A DNA stretch of 64,000 nucleotides from NCBI RefSeq assembly GCF_963259705.1, contig NC_081853.1:2985019-3049018 (forward strand), read 5' to 3'. The first letter of the stretch is position 1, and the number at the start of each line of letters is the position of its first letter. A program made the position numbers and the translations under genes. Below are positions 12,081 through 29,250 of the stretch, piece by piece. A model generated the notes under the pieces. That model saw nothing but the letters and a program-made list of their open reading frames with translations. It did no database searches and was not told where the DNA came from. This DNA comes from Myotis daubentonii. Lineage: Eukaryota > Chordata > Mammalia > Chiroptera > Vespertilionidae.

Positions 12081-15000
12081 TCAATCCCTCCTTTTAATAA
12101 GGATCCTGGGAATGACATGAACTCAGCTAAGCAAATGGTGAGACCCTGCAGTGGGCCGGCCACTCCCCCAGGGACGTGATCACCTTCCAACTCAGAGTGT
12201 TCCTGTGTTTTATTTGGAGGGAAATGGTTCCTCCCAGGATGAGAGGTGCGTCTGTAACACTAGCAACAAGGGGGGTAGTGATATTATCTTCTACTTACAG
12301 ATGATGATACAATAATGTTTGGATTCCAGAAATGGACTCATTCTGGATCATGAGGCTTCTTGGGGGGCGAAGGAAGGGTCAAAGTAGAGATGTCACTGCC
12401 GGAGCCCAGGTCCCAGGGAGGCCCCAGAAGGCCCCGGGACTCCGTGAGGACCAGTGGTAAGCAGCCAGCAGACAGGGAAGAGCAGTCCTGTGGGAATGCA
12501 CAAGCAAGTTCGCCTTGATTAGTGTTAAAAAAATAAGTTACATTCTAGAAAATTACAACTCTACAGCAGACCTCCTACTAAATTCATTTTTAACTGCTCT
12601 ATTGAAAATTCTCTACCACGAGTCAACATTATCTCTTAGTAGCTCAGCACAGTATTTCTTTATTAAAAGAAATAGGCACGAATATTTTTGACTGAAAAAT
12701 TAATAGCTTTTGAATTCATACACAGCAGGTTTTCTTCTGCAAAGAGGTCCAATATCGCCGCGCAGCACTTCCATAACCATTTATTTAGAGTCCAAGTCAA
12801 ACCTTTGACAGCTCGAGCAGCGCTACAAGCCGGTACAAAGAGCTCCAGGATGTAAACCAACAATAGGCGTCTGTGTGAGGCTTGCCATTGTCAGACACAC
12901 GGATTGTTTGGATTAGTTTATGTAAATGTACTGTTGTATTACCCTTTGAAAAATAAAAAGATCACATTTGTGTATGAAAAGTGGTTCCCTTCACAGGCAG
13001 CATTATAAATTCCTTATCCTTTAACTTACATGTAAGAAGTAAAAATTGGTGCCTGACAAGCAGATATTGTGTGACACTGTCGCTGGAGTGAACCTGCCTT
13101 CTTTTCATTTATTGGAAAATAGAAAATTTCATTATAGATACCGTCTTATAAATCAGGAATTATTGAATATGTATAGGTGAGGCATTGGGAAATTAATTAT
13201 AAAAGGTAGACGTGTCGTGTTTTGCATAAGTTTTTACTTCCTTGACCCCAAAAAGAAAAAAAGCACAGGCACATAGCAAACCCTTGCTGTTCCCACTTTG
13301 GTGACACAGAGCTATCCGATGAGCAAGTCTAATGTGCAAACAGTCCCTTTGCCCGGTAATTAATTTATTTCACCTTAAATAATAGAAAACACAGTGTATG
13401 TTTACATGCATATTCTTCCTGAATCTTTGATTTGAAATAAGCAATCATCAGGGTTCAAATCTAACCGTAGATGGGGACTTTCACATGATAGCCTTGCCAG
13501 TAAGTTTATGAATTTTCTTTCCATTTCTGTTTAAAAGGAACGTGGTGTTTATTTTTGAATTCTTAGTGACTGAGTGGTAGGATGCTTTGCCGTGAGCGCT
13601 GCTTCTCACTGCGCCCGTTTTGGTGGTCAGTGTCTTCCAACCAGTCCCATTCCGCTCGGTCAGAGGACCTGCGGGCCCTTCTTGGATTGTTCTTACATCA
13701 ACTCATAGATGGCATTTCCTGGGGCTGAGAGGGGGCGCGTGCCTGTGTGTGAGGGAGGGCAGGGGTGAGGAGCAGCCAGCCAGCGGCGGCGTTGTGTCCT
13801 TTGCTGGTGGGCAGCTGGCCCTGGTGGAAGGGGCGTGCGTCCCACAGCAGCGCGGTCCCGGCGGGTGAGCACGTGTGGTGGGAAAGAAGTGTGTCTGTCA
13901 CAACTGACCAAGTTGTCCGGGTATTTCGGAAGACTTTGCTGACACTGTAAGCCATCCTGCCGGACCCTGGGCAGGGAGGCACTGGCGTCAGGGCGCTGTC
14001 CGAGCTGCGGGGCTCACCGCAGGGCAGTGCCTGTCCTCCCTGAGAGGTTCTGGAACACCCAGAGGAACGGGGTGTTGGAAGTGCATGCGGGGTTGGATCT
14101 TCCTTCGTACGCATTCTCTTTTCCTCTAGCGAAGGCAGGTAGGGCTGCTGGAAAGAGTTTTAGCTGCTATGAAAGCGGAGCTCTCCTGTCTGAAGGGGGT
14201 CTTTTAGCTGTGAGAGAAGCGGCCCAGCCTTGGACCCGCAGCCAGGCTGTGTGCGGGACAGCAGCACACACAGGCCTGGCTCTGCACCTCCTCACTGCGT
14301 CCCTCCCGCGCTCCGAGCGGCTCTCCAGTGTCCGTCAGTGACTCCAGCTCCTCCAGCCCCCGCGCTAACGTGGTCCCAGGGCCTGGCCGAGCTGCCAGAG
14401 GAAGGCAAGTGCTGGGAACAGAAGCCTCCGTGCCACCCGTCCCCGCCTCCCCCAGCCTGGGGGCCCTCCAGCCTCAGGAAGCCTTCTCTGAAGGACACGG
14501 GGATCCGTGCACAGAAACTCCGTGCCCGGCTTGCCCTGCTCAGGCAGTAAACCCAGCAGCAGAAAAACTGAGCTCTGGGGCCTGGAAGCCCCACCAAGCA
14601 GCAAGGTCCCTTGTGTTTTGGTTTCAGGTTTGTCTTTTGTTCTCAGAGTCTGCTCTCCTGTGAGACAAGAGCATAAACAAAAATACCGATGAGTCCTGAT
14701 GGGAGACTCGACAAGTCTGTCTCTGTCCGGCTTTGCTTCAGCGGCTTGTTCATTTTTTTTCTTTGTTTTTAATGTGAGTGACTCATCATCTTTAAAGAGA
14801 GACGAGGTTACTGTTTAAAAAAGTAAAGATTGATTTTCTGCAAAAGGGCTAGGCAGACTGTGAGGTAGCTGAGACGGTTCCAACAGCGGCTGGGGTTCCC
14901 AGGGCAGCCTGCAGCGACCGCCGAGAGCACCCAGAAACGTAGAAAATAAAGCCCTACGGCACTTCTGAGTGACACAGGAATTTAACTTTTGGCCAGAGTT

Positions 15001-15639
15001 TCAAAGAGATTATCTTTGCCCAAATCATCACATGATGGAAACTTGCCATGGAGAAAATACCAGCATTACTAACTTCTCTAAACATAGCAACTTCTTTTTA
15101 AATAGAAAATGAACACAATAAGAAAACTAGGAAAAGAAACCCTCCCACTCCAACTCCTTCCTGCTCCGGCCCCAGAAAAAAGTGCCCTTTGAAACCGTAA
15201 CTGCAGTCAGAGACACGAGGTGCAGGTGCCTTCATTCCAGTTGAGCATTTTGTTAAGATTTAATAGTTGACAATTAAGAGGGTGATTTCAAGATGATGGC
15301 AAAACCCATCCTGTTCCCCGTGCGCTCTGTGCTGAGCCTGTGAAGAAGTTTTGGTCCTCGGTGCTCAGATGACCTTCCTGCGCAGGCGGGAGCGCAGCCT
15401 GTTTGAACCCTGCCCTCGTGCGCTTATCTGCCCTCGTGACCGTCCCCCCAAGATGGCTTCTCCTCTCGAGACAAGCATGTGAGCGTCAGACAACAGCCGA
15501 AAAGTCAAGAAACTTCTGCTGCGGTTGACAAGGCTGACGTTTCATTAACTTGTTGGTTCAGCCGTCAGGCTCTGGCGAGGCGGAGCCGGTGTCTGCAGCC
15601 CACAGCGTCTGTTCTCTCCCTCACAGGCTGCGGTCGTGT

Positions 15640-16065
15640 CTAATTTGGAATCTTGGCTCCTTCGGCAAATTAGCAATTAGAACAATTTTGTGGGAATATG
15701 TATATGTGTCATTAGTTTTCCTGCAAATTAATAGCAAGGGCAGAGGTCAGACAGACATTTTCCACTCGACTGCAGCCGCTCTGTTGAGACTTGGCACCGG
15801 CGTTGGAATGGCCACAGCTGCTCTCAGCCACCCTCTTCCTCCAGGAACCGTGTTTAATTAGTTTACCTCATAGCCATCGTTACAAATATGACGGCCTCCC
15901 CTCCTCGAAATGAAATGACTGTTTCTACAAAATATTCCAGGGCCGTCCTGCAGCACTGCACACTGATGGCAGGCCGCGCGATGCGGCATTTAATCATTAG
16001 ATCACCTCCGTCCGCGTCTCCTAATTAGAGTCCTTACAATACATTTTTATCTGGTAATTAGCCCG
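15640..16065. promoter_or_regulatory. Candidate enhancer: homeodomain-motif cluster in intron 14
   Basis: At least nine TAAT/ATTA cores fall in about 420 bp, including caaattagcaattag, gcaaattaatag, gtttaattag, taatcattag, cctaattag and gtaattag. The stretch is not a recognisable repeat and lies in an intron of a developmental transcription factor gene. Regulatory function is inferred from motif density only. Confidence 0.4.
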
Positions 16066-16852
16066 GATTGGATGCTTCCTCTGTGGCTTGTTAGAGACAG
16101 CCCAGCAGTGGGTGTGGACCCAGTGTCATTTGTCACGCCTGGGACGCCCCTCGCTGCCCTCCTCTGGCGAAGCGTCTATTTCCACTTGCTCCTGATGCTC
16201 AGACGCCTCCCGAAGATTCCGCTGCACTGTTTTCCTTGTGCTTGTGCCAGCCTGGAGGGCTGTAATGTGTCACCGCTGTTTTCTTGGTAGAAACAGTCCA
16301 AGTGTTGAGACCTTTGCAAAAGCTGCAGGAGTCCGATTCTTTTCACATTTTGGGGTGTCGCTCCATGGGCCCTGTCACTCCCGGATGTGAGCACCCGGAG
16401 ATGTGTGCCTTCCGGAATGTTTACATGAGTTTGGGTTTGGACAGTTAGACTAGACCCCAGTGGACTTGGAGATATTTTCCAAAAACGGGGAAGGAGCACG
16501 CATATTTTTCAAGGATGTTGTATTTACATTAAAATGTTGTCACAGTTTAAGAAAGTCACGTGCTTGGGGTAATGTTGGCGAAGTGCGGAGAAAAGCGGGA
16601 GAGGAGCGTCCGGGGCAGGGGCAGGTGGCGCCGCCTCCCCTTGGAGGTGCCTTCGTGCGGGGCAGCGAGCTCCTGGGCAGCAGTCACCCGCTCGCTTCCT
16701 GCTTTCGTCAGGTCAGTTCCAAATGCTCAGCAATGTTTACTGTCTGTCGTGTAGAAGCAGGGAGGACAGCTAGCCCCTGCAGCCCTTCCAAAGCCGAGCC
16801 TGCAGAAAAATGAAACTGGTTAGTGCTTCTTTTTCTCATTCAATCACAAATG

Positions 16853-16985
16853 CCTGTTTGACCTTGGGTTCAGGTTGTGAATTTGGGCAAGTTATTTAAT
16901 CTCTCATGAGCCTCAGTTTGCTTATCTTTAAAATATGAGTAATAAGATCTCAAGTATTAGTGCCGGTAAGAAAATTAAGTGAGAC
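16853..16985 (+). repeat. MIR SINE fragment
   Basis: Contains the MIR core signature: gggcaagttatttaatctct, then gagcctcagtttgcttatc and aaaatatgagtaataa. This is an old mammalian-wide repeat, diverged and truncated. Confidence 0.75.
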
Positions 16986-18646
16986 CAACACAGGGGCAGG
17001 TAGGACCACGCGGCGCTTAGCCAGGGCATCCATGACTCACGGTGTTCTGGTGTGCTTCGGCAGTGAGAGCTGTGTACGGGTCAGCCTTAGCTTCATGCGC
17101 TGGTTTCTGACCCTTGGGTTGGGCTGGTGCTACAGTGTGTGCCCGTGGCCAGTGACGAAGGTCCGCTGCGGAAAAGGGGTCACCCCGCCTCCCTCCTACT
17201 CCCTCCCAGGGCTGCCGCCACCTCAAACTGCAAGCAGTTTGCAAATGTGTGTCAAGAAGTCAGGTTTCCAGCACGCATCAAAAAGCACCTGGCAGCATTG
17301 CCAGCTTGCCCAGGGGCTGTCGGGGCGGGCAGTCTCCGCAGCTTGCTCCTCCCAGCCTGGAGTTGCCTTGTGGGTGGGGGTCTTCGTTTGGCTGAGTCAG
17401 TACTTGAAGGAAAGGGGATGAAAAAGCAGCACAGCTGAAAGCTTGCAACCAGCATTCAGTTCCCAACACCATGTTCACGTGTTTCTGTTAATATCTTCCC
17501 AAGGCGACTTGCTCTTTCTTTCCTTCAGACTTATTTTCTTTTTATGGGATTACTCTAAACATATTAGACAGAAGTTTCTCGTGGCCTTTTTCATTGCTAG
17601 AGTGGGCAAGGTTGAGTCGTCTCAATGAATTGAAACTCCTCTTTTAATAAGCTCTTTGGTTAGGACCTCAGAGGAATCTCATCTTGAATACCTTCCACAA
17701 GCAATGCCGTGCGCTAGGACTGCTGTGATGGTGAAACAAGCTCATTTTGTCATGTGATTCGAAATAATGGTTTGAGAAAACGTTACCAAGTAAGCCTGCT
17801 CGGCTGAAGTTACTTGGATGTGGGCCAACTGTATGTGTCTGACTAGCAGTTCTGTGTAAACTGTAATAAATATGTTGAAAATGATCAAGTTCTTCAGCAC
17901 AGCCAGATTTAATATTTCTGTAAGAATTTTTGGAAAAGGAGGTTAAGCCTGTTTGTCTGGTATTCATAAGAGAAGCACTTCAAGGTGAAAAGTGATAGAC
18001 ACAAAGAAAGAATCAAACAGTGCTATTGATTTCCTCTAGGTTGCTTCACATAAGTAGTATTCACTGTCTTACTTGACGCAGTAGGTTGCTCCAGTACAAT
18101 ATTAGTGAACACTGGAAACTTGCAGGGGAAAAGGAGAAATCTTACGGTTCCCTGTCTCAGAGGCATATTCTTACTAAACGAATGCATCCCAGCCTGTATG
18201 TGGGAGAGGAGTGGAGATGACGCACAGGCCTTCGACGGCCGTCCGTGCCGGCTGCCAGAACGCCACCCCGGCGGTGCAGGGCCGTGCCTCGCCCGCAGGG
18301 GTGCCTGCGTGTTCCCATCCCAGATCTCCATCCGAAGCGCAGCCGCCTGTCCCTGAGCCGGCAGCATGGCAGCCGGGTCATACCTCGCTATTTATAGTCA
18401 AACTCGTGAAAGTTAAAGTCTTTTATTAAAGTGAGTAGAGGCAGTTCCTCACCGTGCCGCACACCGCACAGACCTGGTGGGGAGCTCGGGGCCCCCAGCG
18501 CATCCCAGCCAACTCCTAGGTGACCTGTTTCCATGGGGACCACCGCACGCTGCAGTTGATCAGAAACACCTACTGAGAGAAATAGACGAGCCAGGCCCCC
18601 CTGGTCCTCCTGCTGCCGGATGCGTCCCGGCGGCCTGGGTTCCTGA

Positions 18647-19663
<1,017 letters not shown>

Positions 19664-19765
19664 GCCATCCTCGAGTCCCCGGAAAAGCAGCTGACACTAA
19701 ACGAGATCTATAACTGGTTCACACGAATGTTCGCCTACTTCCGCCGCAACGCGGCCACGTGGAAG
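19664..19765 (+). CDS. FOXP1: FOXP1 exon 17 (forkhead helices 1-2 and hinge)
   Basis: 102 nt, phase 0 at both ends, 34 residues from [12 protein letters not shown] to RRNAATWK. It covers the forkhead segment from the end of helix 1 through helix 2, including the FAYFRRN hinge. The alanine there, where most FOX proteins have proline, is what lets FOXP forkheads exchange helix 3 and dimerise (established for the family). The donor is AAG|gtaggc. Because it ends on a whole codon, the choice of next exon decides the frame (see exons 18 and 18b). Confidence 0.97.
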
Positions 19766-24086
<4,321 letters not shown>

Positions 24087-24256
24087 GGTGCCATTCGCAC
24101 CAACCTCTCACTGCATAAGTGCTTTATCAGAGTAGAGGATGAGTGTGGGTCCTTTTGGACAGTTGATGATGAAGAGTTTAAACGTGGCCGCCATATTCAA
24201 CGAGGCCGTCCTCGCAAATACTGCCCCGATGAAAACTTTGACGAGCTTGTCGCACA
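24087..24256 (+). CDS. FOXP1: FOXP1 exon 18b (embryonic-stem-cell alternative forkhead exon)
   Basis: 170 nt, entering at phase 0 and leaving two bases, so it can replace exon 18 in frame. 56 residues from [13 protein letters not shown] to ENFDELVA, then CA joins T of exon 19 to make histidine. It is the exon that defines FOXP1-ES, the isoform with altered DNA-binding preference that supports pluripotency (Gabut et al. 2011). The recognition helix reads [11 protein letters not shown] against [11 protein letters not shown] in exon 18. The tail HIQRGRPRKYCPDE replaces KRRPQKIS and is still basic. The acceptor is tcctcccccag and the donor CA|gtaagag. The reading frame is intact, supporting function in this bat. 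Confidence 0.95.
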
Positions 24257-25345
24257 GTAAGAGCCTTTAACTTGCTTTTGTTTTTTGTTTTCTGCTGTTG
24301 CTTTGGCTTTGCATGGTGGACTCATCCCATGTAGTTTCGCATCTCACCGGGTGGCAGTGCCACCGCCTGCTCCAGGAGCTGAACCGTGTGACCTGCACGT
24401 TCCCCCGGTTCTCCTTGGAACACCAGTGCCTTGAGCAATGCTTTTTTGATGTCTTCAATGCAAATACTGGTCGCCTTTTGATTCGGCAGCTAACAGGGGC
24501 CCTGTCACTAAATACTTCTGTGTGACTCGTAATCCCCCCAAGTAAGAAGGAAGCTTTATTTAGAGTTAAACTTGTACTTGGGTAAATTTCTTCCTGTTTT
24601 TGCTTACTCAGAATAATAATATAATGTAGGGAGTGTTTGATTAACGTGCTCCAAGCTTAGGAAAGAAATGGATGTCAGTGCGTATCCTTCCTCTACGGGC
24701 CCGATAAGCGGAGGTACTTCTGACCGGAGCCACTCCTTCCCGCAGTATCTCCTCTGTGGTCATTTAATACTTTTACTCTACCAGGTTAGAGAGTTCCTTA
24801 GGACAGTTTCCTGTCTTCAGTCACTGGACCAGCGTTAGATAGCCTCCTGCCTCCCAGACTTGGCCGTGTAAGAGCACCCTCAGCCTGCGGGCAGCGGCCC
24901 TCCCCCGGCACAGCCTTCCCGTCTCCTCCAGGAACCGGCCTCGGAGGCTGCCCAGGAGCCGCGGGCCCTTCCCCACGTCCTCCGCAGCTCAGGTCCTGGA
25001 GAGACGCAGCCAGGAGTCGAGTCCGGCCCTTAGCCGAGGCCCAGGACTCTGCTCTCTGTCGGAGTGGCAGCTTTACAAACTGACGGAGGCCAGTATTTTG
25101 TGGCACAAAAATTCATCAGTGGAGGGTGTGCCCATTACTTAAGCTGCAGTTTTACGCCCAGTTTCCTTGAAAAGCAAAAGCTGTATTCCCAGAGGAGTTC
25201 ACAGCCAGGAGATACGGAGCAAGGCCCCTCTGGTTTGATAGCGGGGATGTTTCTGATTTGGAAGGATGCCAGAAAGCTTGAACAAAACATAGCTAGGAAC
25301 TCGGGGGTGATTGCATTTAACTTGAGTTTTCTTTCTCTTGTGCAG
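24257..25345 (+). other. FOXP1: Intron between exon 18b and exon 19 (1.09 kb)
   Basis: The first 280 nt look unusually non-repetitive. They hold TGCT words at 24273, 24293 and 24299 and a TGCATG RBFOX site at 24310-24315. The segment 24830-25060 is GC-rich. The intron ends in ctttctcttgtgcag. Confidence 0.8.
24310..24315 (+). promoter_or_regulatory. RBFOX-type motif (TGCATG) downstream of exon 18b
   Basis: TGCATG lies 54 nt downstream of the exon 18b donor. UGCAUG within about 200 nt downstream of an exon is the position from which RBFOX proteins usually enhance inclusion. The site is seen; use in vivo is inferred. Confidence 0.5.
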
Positions 25346-25415
25346 TAACCCTTCCCTCATTAAAAACATGCAGAGCAGCCACGCCTACTGCACGCCTCTC
25401 AACGCGGCTTTGCAG
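25346..25415 (+). CDS. FOXP1: FOXP1 exon 19
   Basis: 70 nt. The first base completes the codon left open by exon 18 or 18b, then 23 residues follow: [11 protein letters not shown] to LNAALQ. The exon begins TAACCC, so joining it straight to exon 17 gives an immediate TAA stop. The acceptor is cttgtgcag and the donor CAG|gtaaga. It codes the segment just after the forkhead. Confidence 0.97.
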
Positions 25416-25459
25416 GTAAGATCGATGGCCGTCCGGAGCGTGCGCAGGGGCAGTGCCTC

Positions 25460-25750
25460 CCCGCTCATCTCACAATATATTAGCCTCCGTCTAATTAGAT
25501 ATTAAATTTTAATTCCGTTAAACTTTTTTCTTAAGTGCACAAAGCATCGTCCTCCCTGGAGGCAAACACATCGGCTGCTTCAGCGTTAGCAGGATGCTTA
25601 GCATTTTGAATATTGTGGCAAAAAAATTAAAAGTTCACTTATTAATATTTATCAGCGGTATCATAATTTCCATCCTCTTATTTCAGAATTTCACTTGAGG
25701 CAAAAATACCACAAGTGTAATTACTGCAGCACAGCTATTAATGTGCTGGC
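25460..25750. promoter_or_regulatory. Candidate conserved regulatory block in intron 19
   Basis: Starts 45 nt after exon 19. It contains gtctaattagatattaaa, taattccgttaa, agtgtaattactgcag and attaatgtgctgg. A CACGTG E-box and a SOX-like ATTGTTC follow at 25765-25785. There are no repeats. It resembles the kind of deeply conserved intronic element common around FOXP genes, but conservation could not be tested here. Confidence 0.35.
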
Positions 25751-28392
25751 GATAGGCCGCCGCCACGTGCCTCCTATTGTTCCGGCTCCGCAGAGAAGCA
25801 GGGCTTTCATTTCTCCTTTTCAAGTCTGTTTCGGCATCTTTCCTCTGCTGTGGGCGGGGGCGCGGAGTCCGGTGTGGGTCGCTGAGTGATAGGAAGTTGT
25901 GGTGTGTAAGTGAGGGGGTGCTGCAGGAACCCCACGGCCGGCAGATTGCCAGGCCGCCACGGCACAGGGCGCCTTTCCTCTGGCAGATGCGGCCCTGAGC
26001 GCTGTGCTGGGGTGAGGCCGGCCGAGCAGGAAGGAGATCACCAGCAAACAGGAGTTCCCAGGGCAGCGCTCACACCTTGCGCACCTCTGCGTCCGTGCTG
26101 CTCAATTCCCAGGCAGTGGTCATTTTGGAAGCCGAGGAGGACTGCAGGGCCCTCAGGCACATGCCTGGGAGGGACCCAAGCCCCTCAGCAGTTCCCAGGT
26201 CAGCTGTCCCTGTGGCCAGGGGTCCTGATGGAACTTGACCCACCTAGATGGTTCTGGAACACAGATCCAGGGAGCCTTGATAGCTTTTACATGACATATC
26301 CTATAGCTGGAGCTGCGGACCACAGAAGACCTTTTCAGCATGCGTTCTGGATGGGGCTATATCATCCTAAAATGGGCTCTTTGCTGTTACAGTGTCTTGT
26401 GCCCCTCCAGAGGCCTTTGCACATAAACAGATATTCATACTTCATGTGAAGGCGGCACAAATTCAGAAGCAAACGTTTTTAAAAAGTTCCTGACGAGATG
26501 ATAATGAACCTCTGGTTGAGACACTTGGCACTATGGGAAAGGGCTGGGTTACAGAGGAGACGATGGTGGGAACCTGGCTTCACGGCTCGTTAACCTGTGT
26601 TTATTGAGCACCTACTCTGCGTCCCACAGTGACTCCCCAGGTCACCTGGCAGAGGCTCAGGCTCCCAGAATGGATGACACGCCTTTTACACAGTTTCCGT
26701 GCGGAGGCAAATTCACTGAACTTAGCTTTTCAGTAATTATATTTATTTATTCTTAGCCTGAACCAAATCCACCAGGAGGAACTACTCTCTGCATTTCTTT
26801 TAATTACTTGTAGTTTACACAGTAACTTTAGAAAAGCAAATGAAAGCACGCTTAGATGCCGCCACTGTAAATACCACTCATTAGCGACTTATTTTCCCTG
26901 GAGTCTTGTGAACTGTGAATTTAAAGACTGCTCTGCTCTATCTGGAAAAGTATTAAGATTACAAGCACATTTTACATTCATGAGGCGGAAAGGGGAAAAA
27001 AAGCAGCGAACCTCCGTCCTCTGGGCTCCCTAACTGTGACTGATTCAGTCAGCATGCTCTGTGGCTCCAGCGCCACACACGCCTCTCTCCAAACACTTGT
27101 TTTCCACACCCTCTGCCCCTCCTGTTTTCTCCGCGGCCCCCAGTGCTGCTGCCATTCCCAGGACCCTGACCCCACGAGGAAGTGAGTGGGCCATCGGTGC
27201 CCTCTCCTAGCTCTGCGTGGACCGTGGTCATCAGGAAACTCTGCTGTGCAAGTTCAGTACAGACCCACAGCAGGCCTGCCTTCCCCTGCTCGCACGTCCA
27301 TTTCCAAGACGGGTAAAATCGTAGCGGAGCAGCATCTGACAAAGATCACGGTGTGACCTGCGTGCTGTACGGTATATAAAATAGGACAGCAGGATCCACT
27401 ACAGAAACACAACACGGACTTGGGACAGATTGCGTTTTGCTTTGACAAAGGGAAGTAACTAAGGGTAACCGTAAAGCTCCATATTTACAGACGCCTTTCC
27501 CCGAGAGACCCGGGGCGCTCACACCCAGGAGCGAGGGCTCCTCGGGCTTCAGCAGGGCGCCTGAAGCACGTCGTGTTGTTGGCAGAGGTGCCACTTTGGT
27601 AGGAAACCACATACTGTGCACAGGACCATCCATGTCATTAAGTCCATCGTACAAATTGCCATCCAGCTGTTGCTGAGATGACATCAGCTACCGGAGGAAC
27701 CACTTGTTTAGGCATACGCAGTTTCTAACCTTGTTGCGGGAGGCAGGGGGGTTGCTTTGATCATTCACTCAACAAAGAATGTTCCAGCAGCTCTGCTGTG
27801 CAGCAGGCACCAGGTCCCTGTGGGTCGTTCTGTAAGGGGACAAGCTGGTTCTCTTCACTTACATCTTCCTGGTTTGAGCGTCAGTGTAAGTGCTTGCCTT
27901 CTGGATGTCTTTCGCCACCGTGACTGTCGGCCCCTGCCCCTGTGTTGTGATCCAGTCCTAGTCGGAATGGCCGCAGCTAGGACACGTTGAGAGCCAAGGA
28001 GAAAGGACCCCAAGTTGATTTCCCTGTCAACTGGGTGACCAACTCATCCCCAAGAGCACATTCTCATAAACATTTCTACTTTATTTCTCAGCTTTTGACT
28101 CGAGAAGCTGCTAAAATACAAGCTAGAGATGGCCCCACTTTGACCATGTTGCAACTGTCTAATGAAATGACCCAGTGAGAGCCAATCTGGGAGTATTTCC
28201 AGGGAAGAGACTCAGATGATAGTCCCAGCAGAGCTTTCAAGTGAACAGTGTTCCACAATAAGTTCAGGATTGTTTTTTCATTTCCATACTTTTTTGCTGA
28301 CACTCATTTGGACTGACTGTCACCTTCAATATAGATCTACTTAAGTTCCCAAAAGAAATACAATTTAGAGCTTCCTTTTGGCAGAGATTTAT

Positions 28393-28399
28393 CTGTCTG

Positions 28400-28436
<37 letters not shown>

Positions 28437-28440
28437 TTAT
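28393..28440. repeat. TATC tetranucleotide microsatellite
   Basis: About ten units of tatc/tctg-type repeat in FOXP1 intron 19 (tctgtctgtctatctatctat and on). Likely length-polymorphic. Confidence 0.9.
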
Positions 28441-29083
28441 TTTTAGTCCTAACATTCTAGGTGATTAGTTGGTCTGAGAGTGAAAGATTTGTGGGTGTTA
28501 CCTTCAACCAGTTTCTCAAACTACACTAAACAAATTAAAAAAAAACCATTAAAACAGAAATGATGGGGGAAGATAAAAATTGATTCCAATTCTATAATCT
28601 CTTCCTCCTCTATAGGATCTACGAAGTAATGTTTATGGAAGTTCTCATAAGTTTGAGCTGTGCAGCCAGAATAATGTGATCAAATCTCTAATATCCAATA
28701 CTGGAGTCATCAAAGTGGATAAAGAAATGAAAATTCCATTACATTTCCCTGTGATCTGGAAATATTCAGTTGCTCTTGAAAAAAGGCAGCAGACACAAAC
28801 CTCATATTAGATGGCGTTGTCTGGACCATGTGACTCTGCTCAGCAGGGCTGATGGAGTCTCCCTCCCTGTGGGCGTCTGATCCCCCAGGGAGCGAGCGCT
28901 TTGAAACTAAGCTTGGGACGTGTGTCACAAATCTTACTTTTAAAGCAAAATGCTTGTCACTAGAAACGTGAATTTGCCAACTACACTACAAGGAGCTTAA
29001 GCTGAAGATGATTGCCTACACCCTTCATGAGTAGGTCCCCTCTCTGCATCCTGCATCCTAATTGTTCTCTCGGTTGACGACAG

Positions 29084-29250
29084 GCTTCCATGGCTGAGAA
29101 TAGTATACCTCTGTACACTACCGCTTCCATGGGGAACCCCACTCTGGGCGGCCTGGCCAGCGCCATGCGGGAAGAGCTGAACGGGGCGGTGGAGCACGCC
29201 AACAGCACCGAGAGCGACAGCAGCCCCGGCAGGTCCCCCGTGCAGGCCGT
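29084..29250 (+). CDS. FOXP1: FOXP1 exon 20
   Basis: 167 nt, entering at phase 0 and leaving two bases. 55 residues from [12 protein letters not shown] to GRSPVQA plus the first two bases of valine. The exon codes the serine-rich region between forkhead and acidic tail ([12 protein letters not shown]), with likely proline-directed phosphorylation sites. The acceptor is gacgacag and the donor GT|gtgagt. No frame damage. Confidence 0.97.

Larger units (their letters stand above)
25416..29083 (+). other. FOXP1: FOXP1 intron 19 (3.7 kb)
   Basis: Contains an AT-rich candidate regulatory block (25460-25750) and a TATC microsatellite (28393-28440). An L2/MIR-like snatch occurs near 27750 (ttcactcaacaaagaatgtt). 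The stretch 28610-28830 is exon-like in base composition but has no supported exon. The acceptor at the end is ttgacgacag. Confidence 0.85.

Noticed and set aside
25910..26449. 179-codon ORF in intron 19
   Set aside because: No recognisable domain, no splice or promoter support, and opposed by ORFs on the other strand.
28610..28830. Possible extra FOXP1 exon after a pyrimidine-rich cctcctctatag acceptor
   Set aside because: No matching FOXP1 peptide and no need for it, since exons 19 and 20 join in frame without it. No clear donor closes it.
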